This document shows, piece after piece, positions 1 to 11,000 of a stretch of DNA of 64,000 nt (within the stretch, counting starts at the first letter, position 1; each line of letters starts with the position of its first letter). The stretch is taken from contig NW_027043829.1 of the NCBI RefSeq assembly GCF_037102585.1, forward strand, positions 1,736,001 through 1,800,000. The letters are read 5' to 3'. Source of the stretch: Saccharomycopsis crataegensis (Eukaryota; Ascomycota; Saccharomycetes; Ascoideales; Saccharomycopsidaceae). The notes beneath the pieces are model-generated. The model worked only from the letters and a program-made list of their open reading frames with translations, ran no database searches and had not been told where the DNA came from. The translations under genes were made by a program, and so were the position numbers.

Positions 1-1610
1 TTATTCACAAAGACTAACCTGCTTCTGGTCCCCCTTTTTTTTCTATTCTAAGCCTGCGTCTACAACAGTAGAATTTCACTTCCATATTAGTCGAGCAGCT
101 GCCGGGATGTTTCGTCATGAGTTTGTTCAATTGCCTCACTTTACGTGGAGAATTATCTCTTGGGTTGTCTGGAAAGTAGTGGTTATTTCAATATCTCTCC
201 TCTCCTTTGAACATAACTATTTAGACATTCCCAGGCTACTCACAAGGATTTTCTTGTTGTAGATGGCGTAATTTATTACTCGAGGTTCGTGGTGGTAGTG
301 GGAATTTCAGTGGTGAGGCTGGCTGGCAGGTTTCCAGAGCGCGGCTGCAGTGGCCGGCAGAAATAGTCACCCACGAGTTTGGATTTTTCAGCGACTGGAG
401 ATCTTGGGTGACAACTATGTCATCGAGGTTGCCTCCATCCAGAAACGAAAAAGAAAAAAAATCTTCTTCATTTGAAATTTTTCTCTGGTACTGGTTTCTA
501 CCTCACCCCTGCGTACATGAAGAAAGTTCCAGGGTTTTCTGTAGACAGTGCAAATACCGGAATCTAAAAGCCAAAAGGCCGAAGGCTTTAACATAGGCAT
601 ACTTACATAAGTCGCCACATAATAGTAATATTGATCGATTATTGATATTTACACAATTAAAAACTTCCCTAATTTTTGTAATGCAGTGGTCATTTGTTGT
701 GGTCAGTGGTTAGCACCAATAATAGCGCAATTCAACAATTACCATTTTTGGGGGTGGTGCACTCGTGCAGATCACACCAATGGTTGGAATTATTCACATA
801 AGGAATTAGTGGCTAATGATACATCGAGGCTCTGATAACATATACTAATGAATTGTCAAAAGAAATCTTGAAGAAATAACTAGTAAAAAAAAAAAAAAAA
901 AAGGGATGTTGAACTGGAGAAAGTGGTCATTTTCGTAATTTTATAGCTCAGCACTGGTAAAAGCAACGCGGTTTTCGACAAAATGCTATCCAAAGGAATT
1001 TTCCATATTTTCTAACATTGAACAGTAATGAAAATTTACTATGTGAAATAGCTATCTAAAAAAGGAAACTATCTTCGAGTTTTCAGGTTGAAGAAACAAT
1101 TTCTCAATCGTAGATGATATATTGCCGGTTTTGAAGGAATCATTTTCAAAACAAAATTCGTTTCCAAAATGCAACACCATAGGCTTGCAATATAAGCACA
1201 ATACGCATTTGTAATATAAAGCCGTATATATAAATAATATTAAACAATGTGGAAATTAAACTTAGCCTCTGTTTGACTAATCATCATACTATTCTTGTGT
1301 ATCTCTGTCAGTTGTGTTGAAAATGAAATAGGAAGTAAAGATATTCTGATAATTCTCCATAATATTTGGGGTTTCTCTGTTTCTAAAACTAAGAATATTT
1401 GAGTTAAAAATGATAAATTCTCATTTTCAAAAATAATTAATCTCAAAAAAATAGGGCTCCCATAGATTGTAACTTGTAGAACGTGTAGTGACATCCAGTT
1501 TTGTTTTCACGTTATGAGAGACGCGGTTATCTGTCCAAAATAACTTGCGATGGAACAAACTAAAAGTTCACAAGCTTGCTAATCTTGTTAAGATCCTTTG
1601 TAAAGTGATT

Positions 1611-1631
1611 TATATATATATATATATATAA
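1611..1631. repeat. (TA)n microsatellite
   Basis: About ten uninterrupted TA dinucleotides in gene-free DNA. No function can be assigned. Confidence 0.9.
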
Positions 1632-3334
1632 AGTTTGAAAAGCTGATAGTAGATTCACAACTCGAGTTTTGTTACATAATATTTGTTCAAGTAATTTTAA
1701 ATTCGCGACGCGAGTTGTGTTCATTTTATGTGCATACACTGCCATATCTTCATAGTTGTTATTTGTATTTATTTTTTTCAATATAGTCCAAATCCTTATT
1801 TTTTTTTTCTTCATCGGTAATAAACATAGATACAAAAATGCTTCTAGTGTTCTTTCCATGCTTGGGACTCCTATTTTGAGCAGAGGATTGAATACAGACC
1901 GTTTATTCTTTATTTTTTATTATCATCTAAATAAAGAGCTTCGGGAAATACCGAATATTTCAGTTGCGCTAATATCTCTTGCTTTCAGGAGCTCAAGAAA
2001 AAGAGCCAGATAAAATCTTGGAATAAAAATACAAAATATGGTTCTGTGTTAATTAGAAAAATGTATGGTTCATTCAACTAGTGACAGTCTATTGGTCACA
2101 ACGTGCTGTAACATTACAAATAGCTGGAAAAAAACAATTCTTATTAGATAAATATATTGTGCTCAGTCTCTGAGTACAATTATAAGTAACAATATCCTCC
2201 TTATGGTTATATTCACCCACTTATTATTTAATGAGCAATGGAAGTGACAAAGGTGGTGGATAGCCTCCCAGTTACAGTTACCACCGATAAGTAGCAGCAG
2301 CGCAGAGTACATTTTTTTTTTTTTTTTTTTTGCACTCAAAATTTTCAATATGCCTAAGATTACCGTAAGGTTGGCTGGCGATTTCCCTGTTGTTTCATAT
2401 TGGGACTTATGTAGTTATATAGAGGTTTATTTAGAAATACCATTTAAATTCTAGATAGCCGAATACTCCTAAAATCGTCTCTTTTGATTTAGTATTTGAT
2501 TTGAGACTATATTTGTTATTCAAAAGTGTAATGATGAGAACTATTGCAAGAAAATATAAATACCAAATCTTACAATCACGAACATCTCATGACAATAACA
2601 GCTTTCGTATATAAATAAATTTTTTTTTTTTTTTCATATTCTTAATGTTTTGTAGTTGGAGAGTTACAACCTGCTCAAATAACTTACAACCAGCAACTAC
2701 TATACTTACTTACTTGAGGTCTATTTAGATTCTTTCTAATTTTTTTTTTTTTTTTCACTCGGTATTTAGTGGAATAGCTAACATAGACAATCCAATAAAT
2801 CTTACTGAGGCCAAATGCTTCGTAATTTGATATCCGACATTCTCACTTTATACTTAATAGCGTTGAGGCGGAAGCAAGTATTGGTAAATGTGCCTTCCAT
2901 ATAAAAATTAAAATCAGGAAACCCCAATAGTAGGGAATAATGAAAGAGATCCACAGAAATAATTAAAACTGGAGAATTTAGAGTAAATTGCTTCTATTGA
3001 TGATAAATATAATATTCCAACAACCAATCAGTGATAGCTGCTCGTTATATTTCCCACCTAGACCATCACTACCTGGTGGTCACATATCACCAAACGCAGG
3101 ATGCTTGGCTATTTTCCTGGAGAAACGCCCTGGATGGCCCATTCAGACCGAATGGATCGTTATTTATGCAAGCCTCGTTCGTAGGAATGGGTATTTGGAG
3201 CTTCGCCCATGGTTCGCACTATTTTTCCACAGCCAAACTCCTTGGGTGCGTTCTCATGCAGTGCTCATCTCCCATTCCCAACATCAGGATGCCTTACGTG
3301 TGGGTAAACAAGTGAATCCGTTGGAAGTTAGCTA

Positions 3335-3337
<3 letters not shown>

Positions 3338-3365
<28 letters not shown>
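3338..3365 (+). promoter_or_regulatory. (TA)n tract serving as probable TATA element of the Pir-like gene
   Basis: Fourteen TA units end about 127 bases before the ATG at 3492. That is a usual distance for a yeast TATA element, and the repeat contains many overlapping TATATA matches. The role is inferred from position. Length variation in such a repeat could affect expression. Confidence 0.5.
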
Positions 3366-3491
3366 AGTATGGGAGCTTCCTTCCCTGGATAATTTATAAA
3401 TTGTAATAATAACAGTTTCTCCAAATCGTATATTGTTCCTCTGATATTTCCAGACCAAATAATACCCAATAAAAAAGATTCTTAAAGCAAA

Positions 3492-4406
3492 ATGCAATTG
3501 ATAAGCACCATCTTGACAAGTGTCTTACTTGCCTCTAGTGTTTTGGCAGATAACACCAGTAGTGACTGGACCACTCTTAAGGCCACCGGAACCCCATCAG
3601 GAGCCATCACCTCATACGCTTCAAGTTTTGCCATCGCAGTCGTTCCTGTTACCACTGGTACTTGGACCATAAAAGCATCTACCGGAGCCGCCCAATTGGA
3701 AGCTTTATCTATCGAAGCTGCTGAGAAAACCGCTTCTGCAACTGTGGCTTCCGTTGCTGCTGTTGCCACCGATGATGCGGTAGCAACGAGCGACGCTGAT
3801 GAAACTGCCACCGATAGTGACAGTGCAGCAGCAGCCACCAATACCGATGATTCCTCAGATAGTGACCTGAGCTATAGAAAGAGACACAATTTCAAGAGAC
3901 AACTTACCGTTTTGGCTCGTCGTGATACTGACAGTACCGATACCGCTTCGGGTACCTATGAAAGCTATGCTACTGCTGAAACTGACGCAGTCGCCGCTTC
4001 ATCTACTGCTGAAACTGACGACTACGATAGCGTTTCAGCCAGCTCCACTATCGCTTCTGTAGCGACTGATGCAGTTTCTACCGATTCCAGTGACCCCATT
4101 ACCACAGTTTCTTGCGCAGTTAATGGTACTTTGTCCATGACTTTGAAGGATGGTATCTTGGTTGATTCTAAAGGTCGTATTGGTTCTATTGTTTCCAACA
4201 GACAGTTCCAATTCGATGGCCCACCACAAGCCGGTTGTATTTACGCTAACGGCTGGAGTATTACTAGCGATGGTTATTTGGCAATTGGTACCACCGAAAT
4301 TTTCTACAGATGTTTGTCTGGTGGTTTCTACAACTTGTACGACCAGAATGTTGCTTACCAATGCAGTCCAATCAAGTTCCTTGCCACCGGTATTGAAGAC
4401 TGTTAA
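3492..4406 (+). CDS. Pir-like secreted cell-wall protein
   Basis: The 304-residue product has a clear signal peptide (about residues 1-19, ending in VLA). A Ser/Thr/Ala/Asp-rich region follows, then a C-terminal module typical of Pir wall proteins (Pir1, Hsp150, Cis3). Its cysteines at 208, 274, 291 and 304 are spaced X65, X16 and X12, close to the family pattern C-X66-C-X16-C-X12-C, and [11 protein letters not shown] is a family signature. An extra cysteine lies at 249. Likely Kex2 sites are KR at 135-136 and RR at 143-144, much further from the N terminus than usual. The internal glutamine repeat (DGQ type) through which Pir proteins are ester-linked to beta-1,3-glucan is absent, so attachment may rely on the cysteines. 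Codon use looks like that of a well-expressed gene. Family membership is secure; no one-to-one ortholog is claimed. Confidence 0.85.
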   Translation: MQLISTILTSVLLASSVLADNTSSDWTTLKATGTPSGAITSYASSFAIAVVPVTTGTWTIKASTGAAQLEALSIEAAEKTASATVASVAAVATDDAVATSDADETATDSDSAAAATNTDDSSDSDLSYRKRHNFKRQLTVLARRDTDSTDTASGTYESYATAETDAVAASSTAETDDYDSVSASSTIASVATDAVSTDSSDPITTVSCAVNGTLSMTLKDGILVDSKGRIGSIVSNRQFQFDGPPQAGCIYANGWSITSDGYLAIGTTEIFYRCLSGGFYNLYDQNVAYQCSPIKFLATGIEDC

Positions 4407-4610
4407 GTCAAAAATAATCACTCTTTTTTTTTTTTTCCCTCCTCGCTATTCAATTCTCCCATGTCCTTCTAGAAAGGCAATCCTCATTTCAAATTATATA
4501 ATTAGTTTCCCACCCTCTCCCAAATACTCTTATTTATTGAGATTTTTGGTTTTATTATCATCATCATTGTTTTTTTTTTTTAAATATTTCATTATTTTGC
4601 TTTCCTTTTG

Positions 4611-4641
<31 letters not shown>

Positions 4642-5000
4642 AATTCTTGACCTTGTTAATCCTCTATAGAATACCCTTGTTATATCATTTAATCATAACG
4701 ACCATTTGGAAAATCCTTAAAAATCTTTCGTGTCATTAGTAACAGCCAATTGGCAAGAAGCACCATTTAAAACGGAATTGACAGCATTTCATTCACAGAG
4801 ACTCTATAATTTTTCACGTGCGCACGCCATCCATCACCCAACAGAGTGTTTGTGATGCGAGATTTTGCACTACAATCTATCAAGTGCTATTGTTACATCC
4901 AGGAAGAAACACCATATACTGATCTCAAAAGAACCTCAAAAACCACAGGGAGAGCGTGGATTTTTCTTCCAAATACTTAAAATCCTGTTTCAATCTCGCA
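4407..5000. other. Intergenic: Pir-like 3' end and BPH1 promoter
   Basis: T-rich tracts near 4423-4437, 4570-4580 and 4610-4634 follow the Pir-like stop and probably belong to its 3' end. A CACGTG E-box at 4815-4820, about 180 bases before the BPH1 ATG, is the only recognisable promoter motif. No gene is visible. Confidence 0.5.
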
Positions 5001-8000
5001 ATGGCAGCTCCAACCGAGTCTGTTTACAAGAGTATCAACGCACTTGCACAAAACATTGAACTAAATAGAAGAACAATCACTTCCTTGATTACCGAGTCGG
5101 AAGACTTCAAAAATGCTCCTCAATGTACTGTATTCTATCTACTAGCTAAATTATTGAATATTGAGGATTTGGCAGATGTCAATGACTCGTTATCGGGGTC
5201 GTTAACCCTGGAGGACTCATTATTGTGCAGAAACATATTTTTGAATGATGAGTTTGTGGTCGGGTGGATCGATACAAGACATACCGAACTTTTTGAGAAA
5301 ATAAATCAACTAGATCTTAAGGATGATAACCAAGCTTTGCAATCTCACAATATAGTTCCCGATGTCAACTTATCAAACTATCTTACACAATTGTACTCTC
5401 AAATTATTGATAACGTGTTCTCTCTTGATCTAGCTCATAAGGGCTCTGAAAGCCGAACTGAATCATGGATATATTTACTCTTTGACGTTGTAACTCAGCT
5501 AAAGATAGACTCATTCGGTTTGGAATCTGATAATGATATTAGCAGATTAAATCTTAAGTTATTTGTTCTTGAGGCTTACTATCAGTTAGCGTCACTATCT
5601 CCCATCAACAAGCTTCTACTTTCACAAGCAAAAATTACAGACATAATTGTGAAAGAACTCACTGCTATGCTCACAAACGTCTTGGAACTAAAAGAGATCC
5701 CGAATGATGACGCGAAGCTGTTATATTTCCAGTCTTTATTCAACTTGTATTTGGTATTGGGAGAAGTGGGAATGATCGATTATACCTTCTTTATAGAATC
5801 CTTCAGGAAGATTATCAAACTCAACGATCAACTAACTAAAAAGAAATCACCTTCACAAAATTATGAAACCAGGGAAATATTTTTCCTCAGAATTTTCAAG
5901 AATTTATTAGCAAATCTCGAGAAACTAAATGCCAGTTCCAATATTGCGGTATCGAATTTTACAAAAACAAAAAATCAAGAATCAGTGCTAACTCCATCAA
6001 ATTTTTTGCTTTTCCCGCCACAAGGTTATATTGATTTCAATAACCTAAAAATATCGGAAAATGGGTTCACAGTTCAAATGTGGGTCCAATTCACTTGCAA
6101 AAACGATCAGCCTGTGGCCACAACCGTTCCGGAAATGTCACTTGCCTCGCTAAATTCAAACAGCAATCCAGTGTCTGATGACCAAAATATTATATTTTTG
6201 AATCTACTCAATTGCACAAACGATGTATTTTGGGAATTGGGTATAAACAAACAGGAAAATTGTATAGCCTTGAAAGTTCTCGATTCCAGTGGACTTTCTA
6301 TGAGTAGAAAATTCACCAACTTCAACTTGGATTTTTTCAGTACTCGAAGAGAAGAAGAAATTCCTGGCTCTGATCAGAGTGATGAATCGACCATGAGTAA
6401 CATAACAGATGACCAATACCAAAGAACGAAGTTCCACAACATTGTGCTTATCCATAAGTTCAATAATGATAAGCATGATAAATTCAAGCCGTCCCAGGTT
6501 TATTTGATTGTTGATGGGCAGTTTATCCAATCTGTGAATATTCCCCTGAACTCTTTGCCAACGCATAACTCAGAAGTATCGGTAAGGTTCGGAAACATGT
6601 CACTGAACATTAGCAGATCATATATCTCGTTCAACAATTTACTCTTAATTAACAAAATCCAACCGCACCAGTGGATTATTTTGAATTATTTTTTAGGACT
6701 CAATTATCATCATAATTATGAAGACTTGAATCTAATTAACAAGTTTTTGGGCTACAAGTCATTGAGTTTATTTGAATTGAAGTCAAATGAGTTGAAGTTG
6801 AATTACGACCAAACTACGACAGAAGAAAATGGCTATGAAGACAACTATGAATCAATGAACTCAAGTTTATTAAGCCAGTCCTTGAAGAATGATAGTTCAG
6901 GAATTTTAAATCGAAGCTTCGGTAAGATACAAAAAAAATTACCTCCAAGAAAAGTTGCTGCGTTCAATTTAAATTTTGTTTTGGTTGGTGATGATCTGAT
7001 AGTGTTGAATTTCCATGCAAAGAATGTTGTTCACAAAAGCCTGGCAATCAAATTGGTAGTGAATCCTCTTAAAGACAATTTAGTTAATAGTGTCACTACT
7101 TTCAACTCAGATACACTGAATGATGGGAAGTCTGGTTCAAAGCTTGAAAGTTCATACGTATTGAATACTGTGTTAAATTCTGTTAATAACTTGGAGTTGA
7201 ATCGTAAATACTTAGGCGTCATTAGTTCAAATGCCAGAATCATAAATTACCGCTCAAATTCCAATACCACAGTAAACTTTTTCAATTCCATTGATGGTAT
7301 AACTACCTTGCTAAAGTTAATAGAATCTATTAATGCTTACAGTGATGATTCAGAGGAGTTAATTATTAATACTGAAAAGCTTGTCGCTTTGCTTCGAGTA
7401 TTATTCTCATTGATTTCACAACATCATGTGTTTGCAAGGGAAATGGAAGAAAAAGGAGGTTACCACATTCTTTCAATTATATTGAAGAACAAGAAAAAAT
7501 TATGTGGCTTGAAGGTCTTGGACACAATATTGGAATTTGTTGGTTATGATCATGATTATCCAGCAGAATCTGTTATTGTCAATTCCATGGCATATAAATC
7601 TTTGATTGTGGATTTTGATATTTGGAAAGATGCAGATAAAGAGACTTTTAAATTTTTATTATTTCAGTTTACGGTTTTCAGCCAAGATAGTAGATATCAT
7701 GAATACAATGTTAACAAGATTGTGAAAATGAAAATCATCAAAAGGTTTGTCCAATGTTTAAAGTCCAATGTCTTCACAGAAGATTTCTTGTCATCTGTTC
7801 AAAATACATTATTGGTGCTAGTGAAGGCCAATGCGACAACTGATATTTTCCATGCTTTATCAAACTATATCATTTATGCCTTGCAAGTCAATAAAAACTT
7901 TACCGCAGACCCAAATCTTGTTCTCTCCGAAAATCCGGAGTTGCAAAGGAAGTGTGGCGGTTGCATTTTGGAATTGATCTATTATATCATTGGAAACTCA

Positions 8001-11000
8001 CCGTCCCATCATATTTTTAAAAAAATTGTCAAATTGATTAATATTCGATGGATATTATTGTTGATGGATGATGCGAATGAGGATATTGTGAAACTTTCTC
8101 TTAAACTTTTAACGAAGATGTTTTCAATTTTAGGGGAGAGCTATTATTCCAATTTCATTGACAACAATGGATTCAATATCTTGAAAAATTTACTCAAAAA
8201 ATGGTACAATAATGACGAAATAATAGTGATTATCTTCGCTGCCAGTTTTGGTGCCTCACAATTAGATAATTTGGGCACTGACATTTATGGATATTCAAAG
8301 AGATTAGCAAGAAGAAATGACTTGCTCAGCGTGTCAATGCCGGAGTTCTTATTCTTGATTTTTGATTTGATTGAAAATTCTATTGAAACGAATAATGACC
8401 AGCGACAGCACACATATGATGTCGAGTCGTACGAAAGGTTCATCAACTGTATTAAATTCAGTTTCAAGCACCTCACTTGTTTACATGTGACTTTTAAAAA
8501 GAAGGCTTGGATTTCAAAGGTTTGTTTGATAATCTACAAATTGGAATTGCAAGATGTGCCCCAAATGAACAGTATTTTGATTGAGTTCAAAGAGATGCTA
8601 TCGAAAATTTTATGGAGCATCATTTTTGGCTCAGAAAACCTTATGATTGTCGAAGCTTGTCAGTCAGATATTATTGCAAAGCAGGTGATTGTGGGTGTGA
8701 TTTATCCAATTGTCCTTCAGGAGGTTAGAGAACTGTTAGAGAAAAATGATGTGAAATTGCGAAAGAAGACTGTGTGTAAAAATGTGTGCAAATTATTATT
8801 GCAATGCTCTCATTCTACCAATAAATTCATTTGGGAAAGAGCTGATTTGATGTTACTTCACCAGACGTTATCAATGTTCATCGAGAAATATGGCAGTAGA
8901 TATGAAACCGGATCATCTACATTGAAGGCTTTGAAGAGATACTTGGGAGTCTTGACCTTGGAAAGAATGTTCCTCTTGGTATACGCATTGACTGAAGAAA
9001 ATCGCGCAGAGTTGAAAGAGTTGGTCAATACCATTCTTTATAGCCAGGAAACATATTTCAGTAACGATGTGTTTGACTCTAAGAGATTGCACGTGTTAGT
9101 TATGTTTCTTTTGCAAGCTGTGAAGGAAGATGGTATTCGGGGAGACAATTCCAATATTATGAATGCTTTAAGAATCATATTTATGCATAGACAACAAGAT
9201 TTTGAAAAACTTAGTTACTCAATTAACAGTGCCGCTCCTGAAACAATTACATTTTTCTTTGAATCTCTTTTGGTCTCGGATGATGCTACAATTATTGAAC
9301 GACTCAACCACGACAATTATCTTAAAAGTAATCTTGAAAAATCCCTTTTTGTTTGTTACGAAAAGTTTGAAAACACCTTCTTTAATGTCCAGTCGGTTAA
9401 AGATGTATTGAGATCGATATCAAAAAATGAGGAGGTCAGTAGTTCAGACGTCAAATTATTCATTAATTTTAGAACTGAGAATGTGAATTGGAAATCATCA
9501 ATTATTTCCTCAGAGCTAGCGAAATACTATCGTCATTTCCAGGATCAGCAAGACAACTTTCAATTTTTCATAACTAATTTTAATAAAATGAAATTAGAAG
9601 TTTCAAGAATTTTGAAAATGAACTCGAAACAACATTGGTCTGTTGACAATATTGAAGGTCTTGATCGAATTCACAATAGAGTTATTCCTAAGGATGATCT
9701 TTCTTTTGAGGACCAGTTGTTATATAAGATTGAAGTCCCAGTGGTCAAACCTGCTAAAAGCACAGATGATAAGAATATTGCCAATGCTTCCTTGCTTTAT
9801 GAGCAGATGGAGGCATTATCCATTGATAAAGTGAATGAGGAGACTGAGGATTTTGAAGATGAAGAGGATTTTGAGTTGATCGAAGAAGATGCGTTCTTTG
9901 ATAGTGCACAAGAAGACAAAAATAGGAAAGTCTTGAGAAGTTTATTTGTTGGTGATAGGATCAATGATTTATGGAATGTTAGCCAATTGCTTGGATTGGA
10001 AGCTGAAGAAGGAATATTAATTCTCGGAGAAACCCATCTTTATTTGATTGAAAATTACTTCCATTGCTCCAATGATGAGGTGGTGGATATTGATGATGCT
10101 CCGCCAGATTCAAGAGATCCATATTTAAAATTGATTACCGGCCAACCAAAATCCAAAAATTTGAAAAAGTCTGTGAAGACTCATAACACAAAGTCTTGGG
10201 ATTTGGAAAAACTTTCGTCCGTTTCCAAGAGACAATTCTTGCTTCGTGATGTGGCCATTGAATTTTTCTTTGCAAACGGCAGCAGTTTCTTAATCATTTG
10301 CCGCAATGTGAAGGAAAGAGACATAATTCACGGAAGACTTTCTTCAAGAGCTAAAAATAGCAGCACTGATAGTGATTTGATGTTAGCGTTACGTTCAGCC
10401 AATTATACCCCTGCAAAAGTTGCGACTGGGCAAACCAGTTCTAGTTTTGCTTCTAAGTTGGCGAATGCGATCTCCTCCAATTTGAACGGATTCCAATCAA
10501 TTACAAAGAAATGGAGAGCTGGAAAAATTTCAAACTTTTATTACTTAATGTTAATCAACACCATCGCTGGCAGAACATTTAATGATTTAACTCAATACCC
10601 GGTGTTCCCTTGGGTCATTGCAGATTATACCAGCGAGGAGCTCGACTTGAATAACCCAGAAACATTTAGAGACCTTTCCAAACCAATGGGTGCCCAAAGT
10701 TTCAAAAGAGCTAGACAATTCAAAGAAAGATACGACGCATTGAAGGGCTTGAATGACAAATCAGCGCCTCCTTTTCATTATGGTACACATTATTCATCAG
10801 CGATGATTGTCACTTCCTTTCTCATCAGATTAGAGCCCTATGTTCAATCATATCTTTTACTACAAGGTGGTAAATTTGATCATGCTGACAGATTATTTTA
10901 CTCTATCGAAAAAGCATGGAATTCTGCTGCTAGGGACAATTACGCTGATGTTAGAGAATTGATCCCTGAATTCTTCTACTTGCCCGAATTTCTCACAAAC

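Larger units (their letters stand above)
1..3491. other. Long gene-free region upstream of the Pir-like gene
   Basis: I find no convincing coding sequence on either strand. The short open frames here have no recognisable domain, and several would need a non-ATG start. The DNA is AT-rich, with A/T homopolymers near 883, 2311, 2620 and 2740 and (TA)n repeats at 1611-1631 and 3338-3365. It also has somewhat GC-richer patches at about 300-380 and 3030-3330. The last few hundred bases must hold the promoter of the gene at 3492. At 3.4 kb the gap is long for this otherwise dense window. Confidence 0.6.

Noticed and set aside
2988-3392. Overlapping frames of 134 and 94 residues before the Pir-like gene
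   Set aside because: Two competing frames in a GC-richer promoter segment; one runs into the (TA)n repeat as an Ile-Tyr run. No domain or codon bias.
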